Below, piece after piece: positions 28,289 to 36,274 of a DNA stretch of 64,000 bases. The stretch's first letter is position 1. The number at the start of each line of letters is the position of its first letter. The DNA is from Candidatus Aminicenantota bacterium. GTDB lineage: Bacteria > Acidobacteriota > Aminicenantia > UBA2199. The stretch covers positions 24,089-88,088 of the forward strand of contig JAPKZK010000075.1 in NCBI GenBank assembly GCA_026393835.1. Direction: 5' to 3'. The notes under the pieces are model-generated. The model was not told where the DNA came from. It did not search any database and worked only from the letters and a program-made list of their open reading frames with translations. The position numbers were made by a program, and so were the translations under genes.

Positions 28289-29802
28289 GTGTGGCCGCGG
28301 ACCTCAAAGAAGTTCGCCGATGACAGCGGGCCGGTATTCGATAAAAGTGGGAAATACCTCTATTTCCTGGCTGCCACCGACGCCGGGTCGGCCAGGGATT
28401 GGTTTACCATGTCCAGGGCGGATATGTGGGTGAGCCAATCCGTTTACCTGGCCGTGTTGTCCGCAGCCACGCCCTCCCCACTGGCCAAAGAAAGCGATGA
28501 AGAAAAAGGCAAAAGCAGCGCTAAAATTCCCGGCGACGGCGGCGATAAGGATATATCCGTTAAACCGGTGGTCATCGATTTTGAAGGTTTGTCTAACCGG
28601 GTGCTGGCGCTGCCTGGGAAATAGCAGGCGTCTCTTCCCAGGTTAGCCCCGGTAAAAATACACTCCCGGTGGCCGATATAGCGGTGTTGGTAGAGCCCAT
28701 GAAAGAGAAATATGCCGTATTTCTTCCCCAGCGCTCCTGTCGCCAGGATTTGAACCGCGTGATTCGCTGGATGTGCAGCGAGTTGGGGGTAGGGCACCAC
28801 ACAACCAGGGGAGGGGAGGGGATTTATACCCCGCAGACGGTCCCCGGCGGTTTGCTGGGCGCCGATTATGCCGTTGAAAACAATCGCTTCCGGTTTAAAA
28901 AAGTATACGGCGGTCTTAACTGGAACCCGGACCTACGTTCGCCGTTGACTGAACCCGGCGTCGATGTCAAAGCAGGGGAGTATCTCCTGGCCATCGATGG
29001 CCGTGACGTGCGACCGCCGGATAATTTGTTCCGTTTTTTTGAAAATACCGCCGGGAAGATCGTTGAAATCACGGTCGGCGCCAACCCCGACGGGACCGGT
29101 TCCCGCACTGTATCCGTGGTTCCCATCGATAATGAGTATGCTTTGCGCAACCGGGACTGGATCGAGGGGAATATCAAAAAAGTGGATGAAGCCACCCATG
29201 GTCGTGTGGCATATGTATATGTGCCGGATACTTCCCGGCGCGGGCATGCATATTTTAAACGTAATTTCTTCCCCCAGGCCAATAAAGAGGCAATAATCGT
29301 GGATGAGCGTTTCAACGCCGGCGGCCAGGTGGCGGATTATTATATCGACATTCTCCGCCGACCTTTTGTAGCTAATTGGAATATGCGCTATTGTGAGGAC
29401 ACAAAGACGCCTACTTGCTCTATCCAGGGGCCGAAGGTAATGCTTATCGATGAAACTGCCGGTTCCGGCGGCGATTTGTTGCCCTGGATGTTCCGCAAAT
29501 TCCAACTGGGGCCGTTGATCGGGAAGCGTACCTGGGGTGGTTTGGTGGGCACCCTGGGTTATCCTGTTCTATTGGATGGCGGGATTGTCACGGCGCCCAA
29601 TGTGGCTATCTGGACTGAGGAGGGGTGGGTGGTGGAAAACGAGGGTGTAGCCCCGGATATCGAAGTGGAGCAGTGGCCGGTCGATGTCATCGGGGGTCGC
29701 GATCCCCAAATGGAAAAAGCCATCGAAGTGATCCTGGACGAACTACAAAAGAACCCCCCCAAAAAATTAGTACGGCCCCCATACCCGGTTAAAGTAAAAT
29801 AA
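28289..29802 (+). pseudogene. Decayed tricorn-type protease (C-terminal remnant)
   Basis: Two ORF pieces in different frames. 28289-28624 (GTG, no credible start site) carries the end of the propeller region: GPVFDKSGKYLYFLAATDAG, then SPLAKESDEEK. 28669-29802 carries the PDZ domain (LAIDGRDVRPPDN) and the S41 catalytic core with the nucleophile region DETAGSGGDLLPWM and ENEGVAPDIEVE. Intact bacterial tricorn homologues exceed 1000 residues, so the N-terminal propellers are gone and sequence is missing at the junction. The usual Ser-His near the PDZ domain reads GHH here. The 377-aa downstream ORF could still be translated, but a functional protease is unlikely. Confidence 0.8.
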
Positions 29803-30160
29803 GGCTAAACTCTCCTGTATCAAGTGGGTAAGCCCATTTTTGAATAGTCCGGCTTTTGTCCATTGAATCCGTATGCCACAGCCCCCGGCATATATATTAA
29901 TCCAGCCCTTTACAGACATTTACTTTGGCGCCGTATTTTCTTGCCTGTCCCCTAAAACCCCAATAAGTGGTTGTTTTTTTGCTGGGGGACGCAGAAATCA
30001 TGGCTGGAGAGATAAAAACACGAAAAAAGACCGGGAAAAAGCGAAATGCCGGGTAAAATTCTACAAAACATTCGAGCAATTCTGATCGCTTACACGCAAT
30101 TCGACAAAAAATTGCGTCCCTCCAGGCGGCTGGAGGAAAAAAGGGACATGCAGAAATATA
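29803..30160. other. Spacer between tricorn remnant and CHAT gene
   Basis: About 360 bp without a supported gene. Short ORFs on both strands have no recognisable protein character. An upstream in-frame ATG of the next gene at 30046 lies here but precedes the promoter at 30161 and is rejected. Confidence 0.6.
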
Positions 30161-30189
30161 TTGATTCTTTTCTTCTTTCCTGCTATACT
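30161..30189 (+). promoter_or_regulatory. Promoter of the CHAT-STAND-TPR gene
   Basis: TTGATT at 30161-30166, 17-bp spacer, TATACT at 30184-30189, followed after about 15 nt of leader by GGAGGAAA and the ATG at 30211. The promoter position fixes the translation start. Confidence 0.8.
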
Positions 30190-30210
30190 GTCATTTCGGA
30201 GGAAAGGCAA

Positions 30211-33200
30211 ATGGCGGACTATCGTTACAAGGTTAGCATTACCAAACAGGCGGAACCGGGTTTGTTTCGCGTCGCCTGGCTGGATATGGAGAAAAGAACG
30301 GAGAACTCTTTCGAGGTTCCCGCGTCGAAGATAAAAGAGATGTCGGAGAAACGGTTAATGTCCTGGAAGAAGCCGGGGAACCGTTTAGCCGCCGGCAAGG
30401 AATTATTCGATTTTCTCGACGGCAGTCCCCGGTATTTTTCGAACCTTTTGGATGCGGCTTCCGCCGGGAATTTTTCGCCGCTGGTTTATTTAACGGCCTG
30501 CCGGGAAATGGAAGATTGGCCTTTTGAATTGATGGCGCGGGGGGAGCGGTTTCTTGTACCGACGGCGCTGAACCTGGTGCGGTGTGCGTCGGAGCGCGGC
30601 GTTAATACGAAACCGGTTTCGAAAAACCGCCCGTTAAAAATTCTCTTTATGGCCTGCTCGGCCCTGGGCGTGGAACCTGAATTGAGTTTTGAAAAAGAAG
30701 AAGAAACGATTTTCAAAGTAACGGAAGCATTGGCCGTGGATATGGAGGTGGAGGATTCGGGGTCGCTGGAGGGTTTAAAGGGCAAGCTGGCGCTTGAGAA
30801 GTATGATATTGTGCATTTGTCGGGTCATGCCGGCATCGATGATGAGGGGCAGGCGTTTTTTGTGATGGAGGATGAAGCGGGGAACCCCCGGTATGTGACT
30901 GCTTCGGAGTTGTATCATGAAGCGTTGATCGATAATATGCCGCGAATGGTTTTTTTATCGGGGTGCCATACGGGTGAAACGGTTGAGATAGCAGCGGGGG
31001 CTGAGACGGTGTCTTTTTGTCGGGAATTGGTGGAGGAATACGAGGTTCCGGCGGTGTTGGGTTGGGGGCGGGCGGTGGGCGATGGGGACGCGACGCACGC
31101 GGCCCAGGTGATTTACCGGGAGTTGAGCCGGGGCAAGAGTATTTTGGAAGCGGTGCGGCGCGCACGGTATGATATGGCGCACGAGTCTTTTCAGGGCCTG
31201 GCCGGGGACTGGTTATTGTTGAGATTGTTCGGGGATATGACGCCTTTGTCCGCGTTGGTTAAGGAGGGGCAGAAGAGGAAACCGAAACACCGGGAATTAA
31301 TTCATATTGATTTGAGAAACAGCCGGGTAAAGGTATTGAAAGAGGGGTTTGTGGGACGCAGGCGACCTTTGCAGCGGAGTATTGGGGCGCTCAATAGCAA
31401 TAAGGATAAAGTGGGGGTTTTGATATTGGGAGCGGGTGGGTTGGGGAAGAGTTGTTTGGCGGGGAAAATATGTGAGCGGTATTCGTCGCATCAGTTGATT
31501 ATAGTGCATGGGGTTTTCAATGCGGTGACGTTCGAGGAGGCTTTGCGGGAGGGTTTTATTTCAGCGGGAGATGAGGTGGGGTTGGGGTTATTGGCTAAAA
31601 AAATGGAATTGACTGAGAAGTTGGAGAAATTATGTGTGACGTCGTTCCGGGAGGGGAATTATTTTATTGTGCTGGATGATTTTGAACAGAATTTAGAAGG
31701 TGGAAAAGCAGAGGAACTAACAAAAGCTTTTGCGGGGGGTCAAGGGGGGCAGTTTTCTCGAAAAGCGCCCCCCTGTGAACAGAGCTTCCACTTAACACCC
31801 GAAGCCGCGCAAATAATGATGGTGCTGCTGCAGTGGTTGCCGAAGAGTGGGAAGATGACGCAGTTGATAATTACGGGCCGGTATGGGTTTGAGTTGGAGA
31901 ACCGGGGCGTGGAATTGGTTTCGGAGAGGTTGGAGCGGGTGTATTTGGCGAGTTTTTTAGCGGCGGAGCAGGAGAAGAAATTGTCGGAGTTGAAGTATAT
32001 CTCCAGGGTTCCGGTGGAAGTGGTACGGCAGCGGTTGATAGCGGCGGGGTGGGGAAATCCGCGGCTGCTGGAGTGGCTGGACAAGTTGGTGGAGGCGCTG
32101 CGGCCGGAGGAAATGGCGGATTTGTTGGAGAAGGTGAAGGGGAAGAAGGAGGAGTTTATTCGCGAGCATGTATTGCGGGAGTTGCTGCGCAAGGGCGGGG
32201 CGGAATTCGGGAAATTGATGGTATGTATGAGTATTTATCGGCGTCCTGTATTAAAGGAGGGTGTGAAAGCGGTTGCCGAGAAGTTGGGGATGACGGAGTG
32301 GGAGGGGTTATTGGCGAAGGGTGTGGAATTCAGTGTGGTGGAATTTTATGCGCTAGACAGTAGTTATGGGGTGACGCCGCTGCTGCGGGAGGAGTTGGCG
32401 GGGGAGAATAAGGATTGTGAGATGTGTCACCGGGCCGGGATGGAGTATTTCCAATGGGTGAAGGAGGAGATGGAAAAAGAGGAAGCGTATGACCCGGTAT
32501 TGGTGGAAGAATTAATTTATCATGCGTTGGGGTGTGGGGAGGAGGAAATCGCGGCTGGAGAAGGGGGTTGGTTGGTAAAGTATTTAATCGAGCGGTTGGC
32601 GTTCCAGGAAGCGATGCGGGTGGGGGAATGGATATTGCAGGAAAAGAAGGCGGCGCTGACCAGTGGGAATGATGCGATGTTGTTGAATAACCTGGGTTCG
32701 TTATATAGAAGGATTAGCGTTCACAGAAAATCCATCGGGTATTATGAGAAGGCGCTAGACATATGGAAAAAAATATATGGACCCGAACATCCAGAGATGG
32801 CCATCGGGTTGAATAACCTGGGCTCTGCGTACAAGTCTCTGGGTGAGGTACGGAAAGCCATCGGATATTATGAGCAGGCGCTGGCCATATGGGAAAAAGC
32901 ATGTGCCCCAGAGCATCCACAGGTAGCCATCTGCTTGAATAACCTGGGTGGGGCGTATGGTAATCTTGGTGAAAATGAGAAAGCTATCGGGTATTTTGAG
33001 CAGATGCTGGCCATCTTGAAAAAAGTATATGGACCGGAGCACCCACAGGCAACCGTCGGTTTGAATAACCTGGGTGCCACGTATAAGGCTCTGGGAGAGT
33101 TACGGAAAGCCATCGGGTATTATGAGCAAGCGCTGGCCATCGATGAAAAGGTGTATGGCCCGGAGCATCCCGATGTGGCTATTGACTTGAATAACCTGGG

Positions 33201-33591
33201 CTCGGCGTATGATGATCTTGGTGAAAAAGAGAAAGCCATCGGTTATTATGAGCGGGCGCTTGTCATATGGGAAAAAGTATATGGAGCAGAGCATCCAGAG
33301 GTAGCCATCGGGTTGAATAACCTGGGCTCGGTGTATAAGGGCTTGGGAGAGTTACGGAAAGCCATAAAATATTTTGAGCAGGCGCTGGCCATCGATGAAA
33401 AAGTGTATGGTCCGGAGCATCCCAGTGTTGCAACTTCATTGAATAACCTGGGCTCGGTGTATTTTCATGTGGGTCAAAAGGACCGAGCCCGCTCTTATTT
33501 TGAAAAAGCACTGGCGATCTTTACCCATTTCTATGGCCCCGAACATCACAATTCCAAAGTGGTAAAAAAGTGGCTGGAAAATTGTGAATGA
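30211..33591 (+). CDS. CHAT protease - STAND NTPase - TPR protein
   Basis: 1126 residues from ATG 30211 (GGAGGAAA upstream). A CHAT caspase-like domain has the His206 (HLSGHAG) and Cys252 (FLSGCHTGE) dyad. A STAND NTPase follows with P-loop LGAGGLGKSCL near residue 410 and Walker B IVLDDFEQN. The C-terminus has seven 42-residue kinesin-light-chain-type TPR units (NNLGSAYKSLGE, AIGYYEQALAI, YGPEHP). The layout matches prokaryotic NLR-like sensors, in which TPRs sense a ligand and the NTPase oligomerises to release the protease. The substrate is unknown, and no gasdermin-like neighbour is seen. A hairpin element (E4) is translated in frame between Walker B and the next conserved segment. Codon use in the middle is unusually G-rich (GGG, TTG). 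It lies next to a toxin-antitoxin pair and a nuclease-like ATPase. Confidence 0.9.
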   Translation: MADYRYKVSITKQAEPGLFRVAWLDMEKRTENSFEVPASKIKEMSEKRLMSWKKPGNRLAAGKELFDFLDGSPRYFSNLLDAASAGNFSPLVYLTACREMEDWPFELMARGERFLVPTALNLVRCASERGVNTKPVSKNRPLKILFMACSALGVEPELSFEKEEETIFKVTEALAVDMEVEDSGSLEGLKGKLALEKYDIVHLSGHAGIDDEGQAFFVMEDEAGNPRYVTASELYHEALIDNMPRMVFLSGCHTGETVEIAAGAETVSFCRELVEEYEVPAVLGWGRAVGDGDATHAAQVIYRELSRGKSILEAVRRARYDMAHESFQGLAGDWLLLRLFGDMTPLSALVKEGQKRKPKHRELIHIDLRNSRVKVLKEGFVGRRRPLQRSIGALNSNKDKVGVLILGAGGLGKSCLAGKICERYSSHQLIIVHGVFNAVTFEEALREGFISAGDEVGLGLLAKKMELTEKLEKLCVTSFREGNYFIVLDDFEQNLEGGKAEELTKAFAGGQGGQFSRKAPPCEQSFHLTPEAAQIMMVLLQWLPKSGKMTQLIITGRYGFELENRGVELVSERLERVYLASFLAAEQEKKLSELKYISRVPVEVVRQRLIAAGWGNPRLLEWLDKLVEALRPEEMADLLEKVKGKKEEFIREHVLRELLRKGGAEFGKLMVCMSIYRRPVLKEGVKAVAEKLGMTEWEGLLAKGVEFSVVEFYALDSSYGVTPLLREELAGENKDCEMCHRAGMEYFQWVKEEMEKEEAYDPVLVEELIYHALGCGEEEIAAGEGGWLVKYLIERLAFQEAMRVGEWILQEKKAALTSGNDAMLLNNLGSLYRRISVHRKSIGYYEKALDIWKKIYGPEHPEMAIGLNNLGSAYKSLGEVRKAIGYYEQALAIWEKACAPEHPQVAICLNNLGGAYGNLGENEKAIGYFEQMLAILKKVYGPEHPQATVGLNNLGATYKALGELRKAIGYYEQALAIDEKVYGPEHPDVAIDLNNLGSAYDDLGEKEKAIGYYERALVIWEKVYGAEHPEVAIGLNNLGSVYKGLGELRKAIKYFEQALAIDEKVYGPEHPSVATSLNNLGSVYFHVGQKDRARSYFEKALAIFTHFYGPEHHNSKVVKKWLENCE
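31730..31790 (-). repeat. Hairpin element, copy E4 (inside the STAND domain)
   Basis: On the minus strand AGGGGGGCGCTTTTCGAGAA, the complementary arm TGCCCCCCT and a tail ending CAAAAGCTTTTG; near-identical to E3. In the gene it encodes AGGQGGQFSRKAPPCEQSF, interrupting the NTPase without a stop or frameshift. Confidence 0.9.
32683..33564 (+). repeat. Seven 126-bp coding repeats (TPR units)
   Basis: Units start at 32683, 32809, 32935, 33061, 33187, 33313 and 33439, each with TTGAATAACCTGGG. Inner units share long identical stretches at the nucleotide level (for example GCCATCGGGTATTATGAGCA), which points to recent duplication or gene conversion. The last unit is more diverged. Confidence 0.95.
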
Positions 33592-33660
33592 TGAGTGATG
33601 AATGATGAAGAAAAAATAGAGGAGAAGAAGAGAAGAGGAGAAGAAGAGAAGAAAAAACAG
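33589..33660. repeat. Heptamer and 16-bp purine tandem repeats after the CHAT gene
   Basis: GAATGATGAGTGATGAATGA, the same family as the HHSSF tract of the NRPS, followed by GAGGAGAAGAAGAGAA twice. It shows that the heptamer family also occurs outside coding sequence. Confidence 0.8.
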
Positions 33661-33765
33661 GGCCAACGTTTAAACGCCTGCGGCGAACGACAGCGGCGCT
33701 TTCTGATTGTTCGCTAATCTTACCGGTTGAGAATTCAGAATGTTTCCTTTTCCATTTCTTCTGCG

Positions 33766-33794
33766 TTGCAAAAATATGGTTTTAATATTATAAT
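33766..33794 (+). promoter_or_regulatory. Promoter of the toxin-antitoxin pair
   Basis: TTGCAA, 17 bp, TATAAT. The 53-nt leader before the antitoxin ATG is AT-rich and has room for an autoregulatory operator, though no clear palindrome was seen. Confidence 0.75.
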
Positions 33795-33847
33795 TGGGGC
33801 ATGTATTACCTGATAATAAAATTGGATAAGAGGACGGTGCTTTAAAA

Positions 33848-34090
33848 ATGACGGCGCAAACCTATGAGAAACTGATCAATGAAAGCATTAAAGGGCTACC
33901 CCTGAATGTCCTTGCCGAAATCGCTGATTTTATTTATTTCATCCGTAAACGCGCTTATAAGCCGGAGTTTTTCGAAGAGGAACTGCGAAGTGAACTGCTT
34001 ATTACTGAATTGAGTCACTTAACCAGCGATGAAGAACTACACCTGGAAAAGGAATTTGAAGGCTATGACAAACTCTACCCACGTCGATAA
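33848..34090 (+). CDS. Antitoxin (DUF2281-like)
   Basis: 80 residues. The N-terminal pattern (LINESIKGLPLNVLAEIADF, then IYFIRKRAY) is that of short DUF2281-type proteins that partner PIN toxins; the C-terminus is acidic (SDEELHLEKEFEGYD), as expected of a segment that covers a toxin active site. It has its own promoter and a GAGGACGG sequence about 10 nt upstream. The toxin gene overlaps its last 26 bp. In type II systems the antitoxin binds and silences the toxin and usually represses the operon. Confidence 0.78.
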   Translation: MTAQTYEKLINESIKGLPLNVLAEIADFIYFIRKRAYKPEFFEEELRSELLITELSHLTSDEELHLEKEFEGYDKLYPRR

Positions 34091-34472
34091 ATTTGTCGTT
34101 GATACAATGGCAATTGTTTTACAAATGGAACAGCGTAAGCTTAGTCAATCGGTGAAAAACATTTTTGAAGCGGTTGAAGGAGGGGATACCATTGCCTATA
34201 TCCCTGCAATCGTATTTAGTGAAATATTATATCTATCCGAAAAGAATCGGATTGAGATTTCTCTTCATGATGTGGCTGCGTATTTGAATCGTTATCCCAA
34301 TTACAAGGAATACCCACTGAATTTTCCCGTTATTCAAGCTGCTGCACGAATCACGGACATAAAAGAATTGCATGACCGTTTGATAGCAGCAACCTCATTA
34401 TTTCTTAACCTCGATATAATCACCAATGATCCGGCGATTCAGGCCTCCAGGTATGTAAATAGCGTGTGGTAA
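34065..34472 (+). CDS. PIN-domain toxin (VapC-like ribonuclease)
   Basis: 135 residues from ATG 34065, chosen over an upstream ATG at 34029 because VapC proteins begin close to the first Asp and because GAAGG/AAGGA precede it. Acidic PIN residues are present: Asp in FVVDTMAIV, Glu in FSEILYLSE, Asp in ELHDRLIAA and Asp in DIITNDP. These bind metal for RNA cleavage. The 26-bp overlap with the antitoxin gene is typical for coupled type II toxin-antitoxin modules. The RNA target is unknown. Confidence 0.85.
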   Translation: MTNSTHVDKFVVDTMAIVLQMEQRKLSQSVKNIFEAVEGGDTIAYIPAIVFSEILYLSEKNRIEISLHDVAAYLNRYPNYKEYPLNFPVIQAAARITDIKELHDRLIAATSLFLNLDIITNDPAIQASRYVNSVW

Positions 34473-34554
34473 CCGAAGGCTCTACCCTGCAAGCGGGGAA
34501 GAGGAAAAAGCAGAAGACAAGAATTGCCCTGGTACATAAATCCGCGGAGTAAAC

Positions 34555-36168
34555 CTAACTTTTTGCGATACCGATGATGAAACTGGTAATCTTCTTTTCA
34601 TCCACGTGGTGATATTGGGGCTCACATCCTGCTCCAACAGGGGTTTTAATATCATAGATCACCAGGTAACCCTCGGCACAGTATTCCGATGCCAGGTATT
34701 TTTGAGATAATTGTTCCGTCCCCTGCTTAAGCGTACGGGAAAGATTTTGACGATTGACCTTGGTTTCGATAATATACTTTTTCCCCTTATAAATTAGAAT
34801 AATATCCATAATTCCCAGGCCGCTTCCCACTTCGCAGCGAAGTTCCCCCCGGCCTTCTCGCACAAATTGGTAGAGCCAGGCTGTCAGTAGGAATTGCCCT
34901 GTTTTTTCATAAGGCTTCTTCTCTTTATAAAATGCTCTTACTCCAATTTGCGCTATGTACTGCTCAAAATCCAGGAGAATATTTTCCATATTAAGTCTAT
35001 CTCCCGGTAAAACATATCTCCTTGTAGAGATATCTTCCGGGACATTGGCCTCATTGAAAAATACCTCGATAAATCTCTCTTTATAAATGTTATTGGCTAC
35101 TACCGCTTTTTTTTCTTTTTTCTTTATCAAGCCGTACTGTTCCAACCATGACTGGTCTTTATCGTTTGGGGTATACTTGACATTGTCAAACACTATCTTA
35201 ATAAACGTTTCTTTGTATAGAATGGCCTTCTCATACAGGTTGTCAAAATGGTCGTTTTGTTCCAGCATTAGGATATCGATGGCTTTTTCCACATCCTTTT
35301 CATTAATCGGTTCCACTGTTCCGGGTTTAATATCTACGGTGAGGATAGTACCCAGCCGGTTTACCAACCATGGTTGACCGGCGGTTTCTTCATATATTTT
35401 TTTTACGGCATTTTCGGTAAAAGGTTGGTTCGTTTCTTCCGTATATTGCCCGTACAGGTCACGGACATTTTTTAATGAGAAGGGAGGAAGTTCTACCAGG
35501 TCGGCAATATTAAAAGGCGAAACCCCACCCACTACTAATTTGGTGATATTGCGTATACCCACCAGCCCGACGGAATAAAGGGCCTTACGCTCGACTTCTT
35601 TGTAATCCTGGTAAAGGTCCCGCAGCGCAGTGAGGAAATTTTCCAACTCCTTTATGGGAATGCCGTCAAACTCATCGATGAAGATGATAATCTTTTTGAA
35701 TTCAAGGACGCGGTTTAATTCCTCCAACAGATGGCTGAAGGATAGATGGTCGGTGAGATGATGTCCAGCCAACAATTGCTGTACCGTACCGGTTTTTTCA
35801 CATTTTACTTCTTTTAAGCGGTTTAGCAATTGGTCATAGAGTTTTTTTTCCACCTGAGCATAGAATTGGGATTTATCCAATTTTCTATATTTCTGGAAAC
35901 TTAGCATAATGACCACATAGGTAGGGTCGCTGTGTAAGTGACTGCAAAATCGTTTTAAAAAAGTAGTCTTGCCGCTTTGCCATGGGGCAAATATAGAAAA
36001 GTACCGGCCCAGGTCAACCATGGTTTTCATATCTTGTTTTTTTGTATTGGAGACATTTTCTAAGGGGACATAATAAGAGGTTTGAGGATTTACCGTGCCT
36101 GAATTTTCAAATACCCGTTTCGGAATTTGATATTGTTTTTCATGGGCAATTATTTTTTTCTCTGTCAT
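34555..36168 (-). CDS. AAA ATPase fused to PD-(D/E)XK nuclease-like domain
   Basis: 537 residues. The N-terminal AAA-like ATPase has Walker A FAPWQSGKTTFLKRF and Walker B KIIIFIDEFDGIP, followed by a winged-helix-like stretch (ETAGQPWLVNRLG). The C-terminus carries a PD-(D/E)XK-type core: MDIILIYKGKKYIIETKV supplies Asp, Glu and Lys. This matches the AAA_35 / PDDEXK_9 architecture, which is abundant in Bacteroidota and gut or sediment bacteria and is suspected of roles in mobile-element or phage conflict; no function is proven. It has a dedicated promoter without room for a ribosome-binding site (leaderless). It lies next to the toxin-antitoxin pair and faces it tail to tail. Confidence 0.85.
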   Translation of the reverse strand: MTEKKIIAHEKQYQIPKRVFENSGTVNPQTSYYVPLENVSNTKKQDMKTMVDLGRYFSIFAPWQSGKTTFLKRFCSHLHSDPTYVVIMLSFQKYRKLDKSQFYAQVEKKLYDQLLNRLKEVKCEKTGTVQQLLAGHHLTDHLSFSHLLEELNRVLEFKKIIIFIDEFDGIPIKELENFLTALRDLYQDYKEVERKALYSVGLVGIRNITKLVVGGVSPFNIADLVELPPFSLKNVRDLYGQYTEETNQPFTENAVKKIYEETAGQPWLVNRLGTILTVDIKPGTVEPINEKDVEKAIDILMLEQNDHFDNLYEKAILYKETFIKIVFDNVKYTPNDKDQSWLEQYGLIKKKEKKAVVANNIYKERFIEVFFNEANVPEDISTRRYVLPGDRLNMENILLDFEQYIAQIGVRAFYKEKKPYEKTGQFLLTAWLYQFVREGRGELRCEVGSGLGIMDIILIYKGKKYIIETKVNRQNLSRTLKQGTEQLSQKYLASEYCAEGYLVIYDIKTPVGAGCEPQYHHVDEKKITSFIIGIAKS

Positions 36169-36174
36169 GGTTTT

Positions 36175-36203
36175 ATATTATTGGAATCATGTTTATTTGT
36201 CAA
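36175..36203 (-). promoter_or_regulatory. Promoter of the AAA/nuclease gene, leaderless
   Basis: On the minus strand TTGACA, 17 bp, TAATAT, then AAAACC and the ATG at 36168. The geometry is identical to the promoter at 25313 (6 nt from -10 to ATG). Confidence 0.75.
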
Positions 36204-36274
36204 GCGAAAAATGCGCGATCCTTCGCGGCTATCCTATGAGGAATAAAAAGCGCAAGGCAAGAATGACTCTACTT

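Noticed and set aside
30046..30210. Upstream extension of the CHAT gene
   Set aside because: A strong promoter (30161-30189) and GGAGGAAA before the ATG at 30211 lie inside it; the extra residues look non-coding.
33848..34472. The toxin-antitoxin pair as a novel system
   Set aside because: A small partner plus PIN protein with 26-bp overlap is an ordinary VapBC-like arrangement.
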